DNA of 51,145 bases, from NCBI RefSeq assembly GCF_900110115.1, contig NZ_FOCM01000012.1, positions 1 to 51,145 of the forward strand, given 5' to 3'. Below the pieces are notes generated by a model. It was given only the letters and a program-made list of their open reading frames with translations. It searched no databases and had not been told where the DNA came from. A program made the position numbers and the translations under genes. Of the stretch, positions 1 through 7,533 are shown in pieces; positions within the stretch are counted from its first letter, which is position 1; every line of letters begins with the position of its first letter. The DNA comes from Palleronia pelagia (GTDB lineage Bacteria; Pseudomonadota; Alphaproteobacteria; Rhodobacterales; Rhodobacteraceae).

Positions 1-201
1 CTTCCGGTGACCGTGGCGATAGCCTTTTGCCGGGCCGTCCCCACGACGGTAGCGAAGCCGGCCGAGGAAGCTGGCCAGCTCCTCTTCGAACACGGCTTCG
101 ATGGTCGCGCGCACGTTGGCTCGAAGCCGCTCTTCGATCAGATCGAACCCGGCCTCTTCGGCCAGTAGCGCAAAGCTCGCGGTGTCGGTAATCTGGTTCA
201 T
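1..201 (-). CDS. IS256-family transposase, N-terminal fragment
   Basis: Reading leftward from an ATG at 201-199, the frame is open to the window edge (67 codons). It begins MNQITDTASFALLAEEAG, continues through an acidic helical stretch (IEAVFEEELASFLGRLRY) and ends in the basic segment GPAKGYRHGHRK, the usual N-terminal layout of IS256 transposases of Alphaproteobacteria. A GGGAG ribosome-binding site lies about 7 bases upstream. The DDE catalytic part lies outside the window. The C-terminal fragment at the other edge reads as the same protein. Such proteins are usually near 400 residues, so this is a fragment by window truncation, not a short gene. Confidence 0.85.
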   Translation of the reverse strand, partial: MNQITDTASFALLAEEAGFDLIEERLRANVRATIEAVFEEELASFLGRLRYRRGDGPAKGYRHGHRK

Positions 202-263
202 GGCGTGATCTCCCTGGCGGTTGCCGCCGCCGGTTGGGTGGGTGTCAGTTCACCCGGAGATTA

Positions 264-303
264 CGCCGCCCTCGAATTTCCACCACCTCCGCGACACGAC
301 CCC
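264..303. repeat. Terminal inverted repeat of the left IS256-type copy
   Basis: Compared with the reverse complement of 50823-50862, about 30 of 40 bases agree, including the shared blocks GAATTTCCAC and GACACGACCCC. The GACCCC end (to 303) is the likely outer tip. Exact limits are uncertain by a few bases. Confidence 0.65.
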
Positions 304-1847
304 AGCATCTGGCCTCCGCCGGTGCAGGCCGACCCGTCGACGCGAACGGGTTTCCCCAAGGTCCCTGGACCCCCGACCTTCTCGCAGAAGCCATTTCACA
401 GATAGACGCGAACCAATCCGGGATCGAGTTGCGCACGGTGCAGCTCTGGTTTCAGGAAAATGCGAAAGGGATCAGCTGCGCCAATATCCGTTGGCTTGCG
501 AGAATATTCGGTTGCGACGACCCGAAGGCGACGAGCGACTGGCAGACCGTGCTGAGTGTTGCGAGATCACGTTTGACGGCCCTCAGACGGCACCGGCAGG
601 TTTCGGCAGACTCTGACGCTTCAAAGTCGCATGACTCGAAGCACGCGGCGGCCAGCGGGATCGAAAATAGCCTTACGGTCCATCGGGAAGACCGACAGAT
701 CAATACGGAGTCGCACAACGGATTTCGCCTGGCACAGACGTGCGAGGCAATCTTCGGACGCCGATCCTTCCTGGACCTACCAGCATCGGTCTTCGCGGGC
801 GCCGTCGTGCTGGGATATGCGTCCTACTTTCTGGGAATTCATAGCGTTACATACACCCGCGAAGACGGTCTGACCAAACAGGTCGGATTTCTTTGGGCTC
901 CCAACTGGACCCTTCTCTTCATGGTCTTCATGCCGCTCTTCTTTGTCTTCGCGGTGGATCTCTTAGCATTCTGGAAGACCAAAGGCCGTTCAATGCTCTT
1001 GGCTCTAAACGGCAACGAATTAGAAGACTCGGGCTGGAGCCGCAAAGTCGGAGCGTCGACATTCACATTCTGGACACTTCTCCTCGTTTGTCTGGGCGTC
1101 GTCGGCGTTCTACAATGGGTAAGCCTCCGATTGGTACCATTAATAACTATTGATAGTGATAGGGCAACAGACTGGGGTTCTTTGGCGACCACTCGTCCCG
1201 ATGCCATATCTGTTCCGCAAGCAGCAGCTTTCACTGGTGTCGCGTACCTATATATGTGCCTATCAATGTATCTTCTCTTTGTCGGCCTGATTTTCCTCTA
1301 TACACTCGCGCAGGATTTTACTGACTTAATTTCCTCATTGGGATCGAAGCGGAGCGCAAGTACTCAGCGAGAGATTGCAGCGATTGTTGAAGGAGTGTTT
1401 CAGGGAATTTTTCGTTGTACGGCTTTGGTATTAATGATCGCTATCTTTATGAAACTCCAGAGCTTTTACGTGAAAATAAGTTCCGAGAATATTATAGACT
1501 GGCTGATTCAGGACACGAGATCGGTTTTCTTCTCAGACAAGATAAGTGGCGAACGGTATGACAGTACTACAACGCATTACAGCAGCCTTCTCGTCGCACT
1601 TGCGGCCTGCGTGGTGTTTCTCAAGGCCCATTATGCTCTGGGTCGTTTTAGCGGATCTAGAAAACAGCTGCGCAAGATGGCGGTGGTCGTAGTTCTGCTT
1701 ACTACTGGATATCTTTCGATCGGTGCCTTTTCGGGTTTCTCAGCCTTGTTGGGTGTAACTGTATTGCTCTCGATATATGGACTTTTCAATCCTGCTTTCA
1801 GCATGCGCCAAACACGCGAGATAGAGGATCGCCGCAATGTATCATAG
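304..1847 (+). CDS. RcgA-like polytopic membrane protein, 5' end cut by IS
   Basis: An open frame runs through the IS boundary to a stop at 1847. The host-derived part starts near 304 and gives about 514 residues. After a Pro-rich linker comes a conserved-looking soluble region (GPWTPDLLAEAISQID, then LRTVQLWFQENAKGIS and NIRWLARIFGCDD), then seven or so hydrophobic segments from roughly base 770 to the end. This pattern resembles the RcgA family putative transporters that I recall from rhizobial plasmid conjugation loci; I cannot confirm this by search. No start codon with a ribosome-binding site exists inside the remaining gene, so the native N-terminus was probably lost to the IS. The frame can be extended to a TTG at 234 inside the IS, which looks accidental. 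Its 3' end overlaps the next gene by 11 bases. The region from about 1130 to 1860 is visibly more AT-rich than the metal genes. Confidence 0.6.
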
Positions 1848-2844
1848 ATTGCTAGATCGGTGGGATGAGCATCGGGTGCAGCGCGGAAATGCGCTGAAGC
1901 ACAGGAGTGATTTCGCGCTTGACGCGGAACTAGCATGTCCAGGCGCGAGGAAAGTGAGGAGTATAAGGGAATTTTGCGCTCTTGCCGCCATGACTGCGGA
2001 GGACCCAACCTTTTTCGACGAACCGGACACGCAGAATTTGGGCGTTAAGTGGAAAGATGGATGGATTGAATTCCCGTCGTCGGTTTCAACTGACACCGAA
2101 GAGAACAACGTCGTCTCGGCGAAGGTAACGAAGACTCGAATAAACGAGCACGCGCTTTTGATCTTCCATCATTGGAATGCGGGAGCGCGTTACCGTCAAC
2201 TTTCAAAATATCTCGCACGGCAAGGAATCACAGTCGTCGAGATCGCCATGCCGTATCACTTTGAACGAAGGCGTCATGGGTCCCTGCATGCGGATTACAT
2301 GCTCAGCTCAAATCTCGGCCGTACCATCCAGTCCATGCGACAGGCTGTCTTAGACGGTAGAAAGCTCATACGGATTCTGGAAAGCGAAGGATATAAGAGT
2401 TTCTCGGTTCTTGGCCTTAGTCTTGGATCTTGGACTGCCGGCCTGGTAGCTGCCCACGAACAGACCGTCGGAAAGGCTGCGCTTGTCCTGACAGCCGGAA
2501 GCCTCCCGGACATGGTATGGACCGGTCGCGCCACTCAACACATTCGCGCCAGTCTTGAGAATAAGATCGAACTAGCCGACCTACGACGGGCTTGGGCTCC
2601 GATCAGTCTTGCAGCCTGGACACGAAGATTAGCGAGACCGGATCTTGATCTACTCTTGGTGGTGGCGAAAAGGGACACGGTCGTGATACCAGCGCTATCG
2701 AAGAAGTTTATAGCAAAGCTGGAGGCCGGAGGAGCAAAGCCGAACGTATTGGAACTCAACTGTGGTCATTACTCACTGTCACTGCCCCCACACATTATCT
2801 GGACTGGCTTATCTATTTCGCGTTTTTTGAGTAAGGGCCACTAA
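1837..2844 (+). CDS. Alpha/beta hydrolase, RcgR-like (putative lactone hydrolase)
   Basis: The 335-residue protein has an alpha/beta-hydrolase core: an HHWNAGARY strand-loop near 111-119, the nucleophile elbow GLSLGSW with Ser195, a likely acid at Asp280 (AKRDTVV) and a likely His311 (NCGHYSL). It has no signal peptide and should be cytosolic. It overlaps the preceding membrane-protein gene by 11 bases, implying translational coupling. The RcgA-like/hydrolase pair matches what I recall of the RcgA and RcgR family (putative quorum lactone hydrolase) arrangement at rhizobial conjugation loci. The substrate is not determined by the sequence. Hydrolase fold is nearly certain; the RcgR assignment is moderate. 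Confidence 0.7.
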   Translation: MYHRLLDRWDEHRVQRGNALKHRSDFALDAELACPGARKVRSIREFCALAAMTAEDPTFFDEPDTQNLGVKWKDGWIEFPSSVSTDTEENNVVSAKVTKTRINEHALLIFHHWNAGARYRQLSKYLARQGITVVEIAMPYHFERRRHGSLHADYMLSSNLGRTIQSMRQAVLDGRKLIRILESEGYKSFSVLGLSLGSWTAGLVAAHEQTVGKAALVLTAGSLPDMVWTGRATQHIRASLENKIELADLRRAWAPISLAAWTRRLARPDLDLLLVVAKRDTVVIPALSKKFIAKLEAGGAKPNVLELNCGHYSLSLPPHIIWTGLSISRFLSKGH

Positions 2845-3139
2845 CCTGTAAAGCGATACGGAACGGGAAGTATACCCAATAGCTCACCTTTTCCAATTTT
2901 GAAGGTGAAGGGTTTGACGACAATGAGGCATCACCATCCCTGTCTCGGTAGCCTCGTCGAAGCGAACCTTGGTGTTTTGGTAACGAAGATCGAGACTGGG
3001 TCCTCACCGGACAACGCTACACAGCGGACAAGTGGCCGTCTTGATGCCAGCAGTTTCTGCCGCAGTGCCGCTGCCGTGATCAGCGCAACCTGATGTATCA
3101 GCTTCAAGCTTCGTCTTTGGCACGGGCCTGCATTCTTTT
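2845..3139. other. Intergenic stretch between convergent genes
   Basis: This 295-base gap separates the hydrolase (plus strand) from the DUF1624 protein (minus strand). Short open frames on both strands (for example 2899-3093 plus) have no convincing ribosome-binding site or recognisable product. I see no strong terminator hairpin. It marks the junction between the conjugation-like genes and the metal block. Confidence 0.4.
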
Positions 3140-3898
3140 TCAACCTGTAAGATTGACGATCGGGATCAGCAGGCCAAGCAGTATGGGTTGATGGATCAGG
3201 TAGATCGTCAGGCTGTGTCGGCCGAGCCATGCCAAAGATCGCGCCGTGTGTCCGTGCAACGGGCGAGCGTATCGGACCAAGTTTCGCGCGAAAGCGATCC
3301 GGGTTCCTGCGATGCCGAACAGCGTCAATCCGATCCACGGGAAAAAGGGAACGAAGTCGTTGCTGGGCGGTGGAGAGGCCGCGAAGCCGGTCCAGGCCAG
3401 CCATCGCGGATCGAAGGTTTCCGATGTCCAGAGAAAGCCCAACGCATAGGTCGCGAAGCCAAGCCCCACGATGACGGATGTGGAGAGCCGTGAAACGAGA
3501 ACGCCGACCACGCTCGCGACCGCGATCGCGTGCAGGATGCCGAAATAGACGAAGTTCTGCGGGAAGATCACGCGTGTTACGACGCTGATGATCACCGCGG
3601 CCACAATCAGAACGACGAGACGTCGTAAGAATGCCTGTCGCCGGAAACCGCCCGCTGTTGCGAGCACGAGACTTACACCCACCAGGATCATGAACGTTCC
3701 CGCGAGCAAGCGACCGAACAGCAACCAGAGTGGGTGAACGGAGATCCCCGGAGGAATGACACCGAGGAAGGCGAGGTCCCAAACCAGGTGAAAGAGCACG
3801 ACACCCGCAATCGCGATCCCTCGAACGACATCGACGATGTCGAGACGCGGGATGCTGGTCTTCGGGTCGAGGATTTCCGATGCGGGCAATTCTTGCAT
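3140..3898 (-). CDS. DUF1624 (heparan-alpha-glucosaminide N-acetyltransferase-like) membrane protein
   Basis: The 252-residue protein, started at the ATG at 3898 (MQELPASEIL), opens with RLDIVDVVRGIAIAGVVLFH and LVWDLAFLG, the signature of DUF1624/HGSNAT-type membrane acyltransferases. About seven hydrophobic segments follow, with a conserved FFPWIGLTLFGIA stretch and the C-terminal motif HSLTIYLIHQPILLG typical of this superfamily. A longer frame reaches 4006, but that extension is basic, unlike the family, and overlaps the upstream gene. The gene is last in a minus-strand series of CDF, STAS and DUF1624, separated from the STAS gene by 8 bases. Its role in metal tolerance is not evident; envelope sugar or lipid acetylation is one possibility. 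Confidence 0.8.
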   Translation of the reverse strand: MQELPASEILDPKTSIPRLDIVDVVRGIAIAGVVLFHLVWDLAFLGVIPPGISVHPLWLLFGRLLAGTFMILVGVSLVLATAGGFRRQAFLRRLVVLIVAAVIISVVTRVIFPQNFVYFGILHAIAVASVVGVLVSRLSTSVIVGLGFATYALGFLWTSETFDPRWLAWTGFAASPPPSNDFVPFFPWIGLTLFGIAGTRIAFARNLVRYARPLHGHTARSLAWLGRHSLTIYLIHQPILLGLLIPIVNLTG

Positions 3899-3906
3899 GA
3901 ACAGCT

Positions 3907-4269
3907 CTAACTTCCACGCACCCATTCGATTGCCGCTCCCATCTGGGCCGGGTCGAAGCTGTGCATCTCGGCTCGGGTCAGGGCGTCGGCCAGTTTCGCG
4001 CCCCATTCCATCAAGACGCCTTCGCCAACGATGGCGACGCGGCTGAAGTCGTTCGCATGGGCGGTGTCGATCTTCAGGTCTTCCAGCATCGCAGACGGGC
4101 CGTCGTAGCCGTCGAAATCGGTCAGATCGAGAACGAGACCGGGTTTGCCTGGCCTTTCGAGCCGCTCGTGCAGAAGCCCGTGCATTCTCTCCAGGTCGCT
4201 TTCGCTGAGCTTACCCCGGCAGGCGATGCCGATGACATTGATGTCCGCCGTCTTGATCTCCGTAAACAT
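3907..4269 (-). CDS. STAS/SpoIIAA-like protein
   Basis: A 120-residue soluble protein with the alternating beta-alpha pattern of the STAS/SEC14-like SpoIIAA family (PF11964 type): VIGIACRGKLSESDLE, then LVLDLTDFDGYDG, FSRVAIVGEG and a C-terminal EWVRGS. Such proteins are thought to act in lipid or nucleotide binding or stress signalling; no catalytic residues are visible. It lies 9 bases downstream of a CDF exporter and 8 bases upstream of the DUF1624 gene, so it probably belongs to the metal-inducible unit started at 5235-5265. Confidence 0.75.
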   Translation of the reverse strand: MFTEIKTADINVIGIACRGKLSESDLERMHGLLHERLERPGKPGLVLDLTDFDGYDGPSAMLEDLKIDTAHANDFSRVAIVGEGVLMEWGAKLADALTRAEMHSFDPAQMGAAIEWVRGS

Positions 4270-4278
4270 GGAATTCTC

Positions 4279-5205
4279 CTATTTGTCGGACTTGCCGTGA
4301 CCGTAGAGGTCGGCGTTCTCGTGCGAGCGATTTTCATGCTCGAATTCGAGGCTTGAATGCCCGATGCCGAATTCCTCTTTGAGGCGGTGTTTGATCGCGG
4401 CCTTGATGTCTTCGATCCGGTCCCAGCCCCCATCGGTCAGCACCACATGGCAGTCGAGCGCAGCTTCATGTTCCTGCATCTGCCAGAGATGGACGTGGTG
4501 GACATCAGCCACGCCATCCACGTCGCGCATCGCATCAATGACCGCCGCGTTGTCCATGTCCGGCGGGCTGCCCAGCATCAGCGTGCGGATCGGGCCACCG
4601 ATCTCGGTAACGGCGAGATAGAGGATATAGAGCGCGATACCGATCGTGATTGCGGGATCGACCCACCACATGTCGTAGAGCAGGATGAGTGTCCCGGCCA
4701 CGATGACGGCAACCGAGGCCAGTGCGTCCGACAAGTTGTGCAGAAACAGCGCGCGGATGTTCACGCTGCCCTTCTGCATCGAGTAGGTGAGAACCGCTGT
4801 CAGGGTATCAACAACCAATGCCACTCCACCGAGGATCACCACGGTCCAGGCACCGACCTCCGGCGGGTCGATGATCCGCATTCCTCCTTCATAGATGAGA
4901 TAGAAACCGATGAGGATCAACGTTGTGTAGTTGATAAGCGCGGCGACGATCTCGACCCGGCCGTAGCCGAAGGTCATGCGTTCATCCGCCGGACGCCGCG
5001 CGATCTTTCGTGCCACGAAGGCGATGACCAACGACGCCATATCCGAAAAGTTGTGCAACGCGTCGGCGATCAGGGCGAGGCTACCGGACAGGATGCCGCC
5101 TACGATCTGCGCGACCGTCAGAATACCGTTGGCCCAGATCGCTATGGAGACGCGGCGGTCGCCGGACTGAGGGTCAAGATGGGCATGGCTGTGGTCGTGC
5201 GGCAC
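4279..5205 (-). CDS. Cation diffusion facilitator (CzcD/ZitB-type) exporter
   Basis: A 308-residue inner-membrane CDF protein. The N-terminus is His-rich (MPHDHSHAHLD), followed by six transmembrane segments carrying the paired metal-site motifs HNFSD (about residues 51-55, TM2) and HNLSD (about 155, TM5), then a cytoplasmic domain with VDGVADVHHVHLWQ. The two His/Asp pairs are the zinc-transport site of Zn2+/H+ antiporters of the CzcD/ZitB group, which move Zn2+, Cd2+ or Co2+ from cytosol to periplasm. It heads a CDF-STAS-DUF1624 series and lies behind a MerR-type promoter (5235-5265), so induction by a divalent metal is likely. Confidence 0.92.
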   Translation of the reverse strand: MPHDHSHAHLDPQSGDRRVSIAIWANGILTVAQIVGGILSGSLALIADALHNFSDMASLVIAFVARKIARRPADERMTFGYGRVEIVAALINYTTLILIGFYLIYEGGMRIIDPPEVGAWTVVILGGVALVVDTLTAVLTYSMQKGSVNIRALFLHNLSDALASVAVIVAGTLILLYDMWWVDPAITIGIALYILYLAVTEIGGPIRTLMLGSPPDMDNAAVIDAMRDVDGVADVHHVHLWQMQEHEAALDCHVVLTDGGWDRIEDIKAAIKHRLKEEFGIGHSSLEFEHENRSHENADLYGHGKSDK

Positions 5206-5234
5206 GAAAGGGCTCCTCGAATCATTCGAAGAGG

Positions 5235-5265
5235 GATGTAGGGGCTACAGCTACTGTAGGTTCAA
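5235..5265 (-). promoter_or_regulatory. MerR-type metal promoter/operator of the CDF exporter
   Basis: On the minus strand: -35 TTGAAC (5265-5260), a 19-base spacer, and -10 TACATC (5240-5235). The spacer holds the perfect dyad CTACAGCTACTGTAG (5245-5259). The long 19-bp spacer with a central dyad is the hallmark of promoters activated by MerR-family regulators. The start codon is 30 bases downstream. Confidence 0.75.
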
Positions 5266-5274
5266 GTCCTTTGA

Positions 5275-5601
5275 TCACGTGCCACGCGGCGCCGCCAAAA
5301 TGACCGTCGCGCCGATCAGGCAAATTGCGGTTCCGGCTAGGTCCCACCTGTCCGGTCGCTGTCCCTCTGCTAGCAACATCCACAGAACGGATGCAGCAAT
5401 ATAAACCCCGCCGTAGGCTGCGAAGGCGCGTCCCGCGACGACGGTTTCGACCTGTGCAAGCAGCCAACCGAAAATTGCAAGCGATAGGATTCCGGGCACC
5501 AGCCAGAGCGACGTAGCCCCAAGACGCCACCACGCCCAGATCGCAAAGCAACCGACAATCTCGGCCGATGCGGCCAGGGGATACGCAACAGTTGCGTGCA
5601 C
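5275..5601 (-). CDS. YnfA family (UPF0060) small membrane protein
   Basis: A 108-residue protein with four hydrophobic helices and the YnfA signatures [33 protein letters not shown] and [11 protein letters not shown]. YnfA proteins resemble SMR transporters; their substrate is unsettled. The likely start is GTG at 5601, one base after the TGA of the upstream CDF gene, giving the family's usual length. The longer frame to 5679 overlaps that gene. The tight coupling suggests a role alongside cation export. Confidence 0.85.
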   Translation of the reverse strand: MHATVAYPLAASAEIVGCFAIWAWWRLGATSLWLVPGILSLAIFGWLLAQVETVVAGRAFAAYGGVYIAASVLWMLLAEGQRPDRWDLAGTAICLIGATVILAAPRGT

Positions 5602-5602
5602 G

Positions 5603-6244
5603 TCAGTCGCCGGTTCCCTCGCGAGTCTTCTGACCGACGGGATCGTCGTGGACAGCCTCGTGATGCTCTCCATGCGCATCCTTCAATATCTCAATCCCGC
5701 CCCAGGCGGCCACGACAGCGACGGCGACACCGACCGCCAGATCGGGCCAGTTGCTCCCTAGCCAAGCGACGAGCGTACCGGCGATGATAATACCGGCATT
5801 TGCCAGAAAGTCGTTCATGGTAAAAATGTTGGCGGCGCGCACGTTGACATCCGGATCGGAGATCCGGCGCAAGAGAACGACGCAGACGAGGTTCACAGCG
5901 GCAGCGATCAGCGCCATCACGATCATCACAGGGCCCAGCGGTTCCGATCCTTCGAGGTATCGGCGACCGGCGTCGAACAGAATACCGATGGCGAACAGAA
6001 TCAGCACACTTCCCGAAACGGTCGCTGCGATCCGCTTCCATCTGGCCGACCGGGACAGCGCGAACAGGCTCAAGGCATAGACGAACGCGTCGGATGTGTT
6101 GTCGAGGCCGTTGGCGATCAGCGACGTGGAGTCGCCGAACGCGCCGGTCATGAAGAAGGCCACAGCAATCGCGGCATTCAGCAAGAGCACGATCCACAGG
6201 ATACGACGTTGACGCGCGTCTTTCGGCTGGATGCTTTCGCTCAA
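5603..6244 (-). CDS. Short CDF-superfamily cation transporter
   Basis: A 213-residue member of the cation diffusion facilitator superfamily lacking the cytoplasmic C-terminal domain. About six hydrophobic segments are visible, with [20 protein letters not shown] in TM2 (LDNTSD in place of the usual HxxxD site) and [17 protein letters not shown] in TM5 (NDFLAN). Altered site residues suggest a metal preference different from the neighbouring exporter. The C-terminal tail is His/Asp-rich ([14 protein letters not shown]). It sits 65 bases downstream of the merR gene on the same strand and is coupled to ynfA. Confidence 0.88.
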   Translation of the reverse strand: MSESIQPKDARQRRILWIVLLLNAAIAVAFFMTGAFGDSTSLIANGLDNTSDAFVYALSLFALSRSARWKRIAATVSGSVLILFAIGILFDAGRRYLEGSEPLGPVMIVMALIAAAVNLVCVVLLRRISDPDVNVRAANIFTMNDFLANAGIIIAGTLVAWLGSNWPDLAVGVAVAVVAAWGGIEILKDAHGEHHEAVHDDPVGQKTREGTGD

Positions 6245-6309
6245 CGCGTGTCTCCCTGGCGGCGACGTCCAAACGGATCGACGAACTCATTGTTCCCGTA
6301 CGGGAGGGC

Positions 6310-6738
6310 CTAAGCACCGATCTCGTCGTGATCGGTCAGGCACTCCGAATGGTCCCGCAGGACCTCAAGCACCCGACAATCGGCCGTTTGTCCGCCAGCG
6401 CATTCGCGCACCATGCGTTTCAACTCGGTGCGCAAGGCCTCGAGACGCGCGATGCGCTGCTCAACCTGACGAAGCTGCCGACGCGCGATTGCGGCAGCGT
6501 TCTCGCAGGACCGGTCGGGTTCATCGCTGAGGTCGAGAAGCTCCCTGATAGCTTCGAGCGTGAAGCCCAGCTGACGCGCGTGGCGCACGAAAGCCAACCG
6601 GTCGAGTTCGTCCTCCCCGTAGCGACGCTGACCGCCCGCCGTTCGTCCCGGCTCGGGCATCAAGCCGATCTGTTCATAGTAGCGGATCGTCTGGACCTTG
6701 GTCCCGGTCTTCTTGGCGAGATTACCAATCGTCAGCAT
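6310..6738 (-). CDS. MerR-family divalent metal regulator (ZntR/CadR/PbrR-like)
   Basis: A 142-residue MerR protein started at MLTIGNLAKKTGTKVQTIRY. It has the winged-helix domain (VQTIRYYEQIGL, then GQRRYGEDELDRL), a long dimerisation helix from about 80 to 112, and a metal-binding end. Cys78, Cys113 and Cys121 match the pattern of Zn/Cd/Pb sensors such as ZntR, CadR and PbrR; the Cys at the position where CueR has Ser points to a 2+ ion. Cys133 is extra. It likely activates the four CTCTAGC/CTACAG-type promoters at 5235, 6850, 13616 and 14811. A longer frame to 6792 would run through its own promoter region. Confidence 0.88.
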   Translation of the reverse strand: MLTIGNLAKKTGTKVQTIRYYEQIGLMPEPGRTAGGQRRYGEDELDRLAFVRHARQLGFTLEAIRELLDLSDEPDRSCENAAAIARRQLRQVEQRIARLEALRTELKRMVRECAGGQTADCRVLEVLRDHSECLTDHDEIGA

Positions 6739-6747
6739 GTCCAACCC

Positions 6748-6778
6748 CCTCAAAGCTACAGTTTTGGTAGATTTCGAA
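6748..6778 (-). promoter_or_regulatory. Possible weak promoter and autoregulatory operator of merR
   Basis: Just upstream of merR the sequence CTACAGTTTTGGTAG (6756-6770) resembles the dyads of the other MerR boxes, with candidate -35 TTCGAA and a poor -10 at 19-bp spacing. The -10 match is weak, so this may be an operator half only. Confidence 0.35.
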
Positions 6779-6849
6779 TAGTGGACAGGCAAGCGTTCTT
6801 CGCTCCAATCACAGATTTGCGACGAGACGACTTATGCGATGGAAATGGC

Positions 6850-6880
6850 TTGAACCTCTAGCAGCTGGAGGAGGTATCTC
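6850..6880 (+). promoter_or_regulatory. MerR-type metal promoter/operator of the SCO1-M23-DUF411-ZIP-lspA operon
   Basis: -35 TTGAAC (6850-6855), 19-base spacer CTCTAGCAGCTGGAGGAGG and -10 TATCTC (6875-6880). The spacer dyad CCTC...GAGG is centred as in Pb/Cd/Zn MerR-family promoters. It shares the CTCTAGC half-site with the boxes at 13622-13640 and 14817-14835. Confidence 0.8.
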
Positions 6881-6921
6881 CCGCGTTGACAACGTCCCAG
6901 AGAACCCGAGCCGCGTTGAGA

Positions 6922-7533
6922 ATGACGTTTTTGCAGCAATCCCTTTTGACGCTGATAGGTATAGTTGCGCTTGTTTTTCTGTGGCTCCTGCTTCGGGTGG
7001 ATTACCGCTCAGACACTGCGCGGAAGACCGGAAATGCGATCCAAGCCGAGTTCGAACTTTCGGATCACACCGGAATGGTCCGGACGCAAGATGATTTTGC
7101 GGGGCGATGAATGCTGATCTTCTTCGGCTTCACCTATTGCCCGGACGTCTGCCCGACCACGCTGGCGGATATCTCGGACTGGTTGGACGCACTGGGCGGC
7201 GATGCCCGACGGCTTGATGTCGTGTTCATCACGGTCGATCCCGACCGCGAGACGGTCGAGATCATGGCGGAATATGTCGACTACTTTCATCCCGCAATCG
7301 AGGGATCGACCGGCACCGACGACCAGATCGCCCCTGGGGTTGAAGGTTTCCGCGCAAACTATGAGAAAGTACCGACAGAAGGCGGTGACCACACGTTGAA
7401 CCACACGGCGAGCGTGTTCTTGTTCGACGTCGAGGGCTGGTTCGTCACGACCATCAACTATCACGAACCGCGGGAATTCGCGGTGCCGAAAATCCGGCGC
7501 ACGATGAAAAAAGAAACGGAAGAGGCGACATGA
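6922..7533 (+). pseudogene. SCO1/SenC copper chaperone, interrupted by an in-frame TGA
   Basis: Read through one stop, this is a 203-codon SCO protein: a membrane anchor (LLTLIGIVALVFLWLLL), the lead-in FELSDHTGMVRTQDDFAGR, then TGA at 7108-7110 (codon 63), then MLIFFGFTYCPDVCPTTL with the CxxxC copper site, FITVDPDRET, and the conserved His in LNHTASVFLFD. Both halves are in the same frame, so this is a single nonsense change, most simply TGG to TGA, because many SCO proteins have an aromatic residue there. ATG follows the TGA directly (TGAATG), so reinitiation could give an unanchored domain. A TTG start at 6886 is possible but falls at the expected transcription start. The gene heads a metal-inducible operon and overlaps the next gene by ATGA. 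Confidence 0.85.

Larger units (their letters stand above)
1..303 (-). mobile_element. IS256-family insertion sequence, partial copy (5' part, left edge)
   Basis: The minus strand carries the first 67 codons of an IS256/mutator-type transposase followed outward by about 100 bp of untranslated end. The outer tip falls near 303: bases 264-303 match the reverse complement of 50823-50862 at about 30 of 40 positions, as expected for the two imperfect terminal inverted repeats of one element. The rest of this copy lies beyond base 1. The insertion cuts into the gene that begins at about 304. Confidence 0.8.

Noticed and set aside
234-303. Native N-terminus of the RcgA-like protein
   Set aside because: These bases are within the IS end; the TTG at 234 has no supporting ribosome-binding site.
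3140-4006. Longer N-terminus for the DUF1624 protein
   Set aside because: The extra 36 residues are basic, not conserved in style, and overlap the STAS gene; the internal ATG at 3898 gives the usual start.
7108-7110. TGA in SCO1 as a selenocysteine codon
   Set aside because: The position is not a redox Cys in the family (CxxxC lies downstream), and I see no convincing selenocysteine insertion hairpin directly after it.
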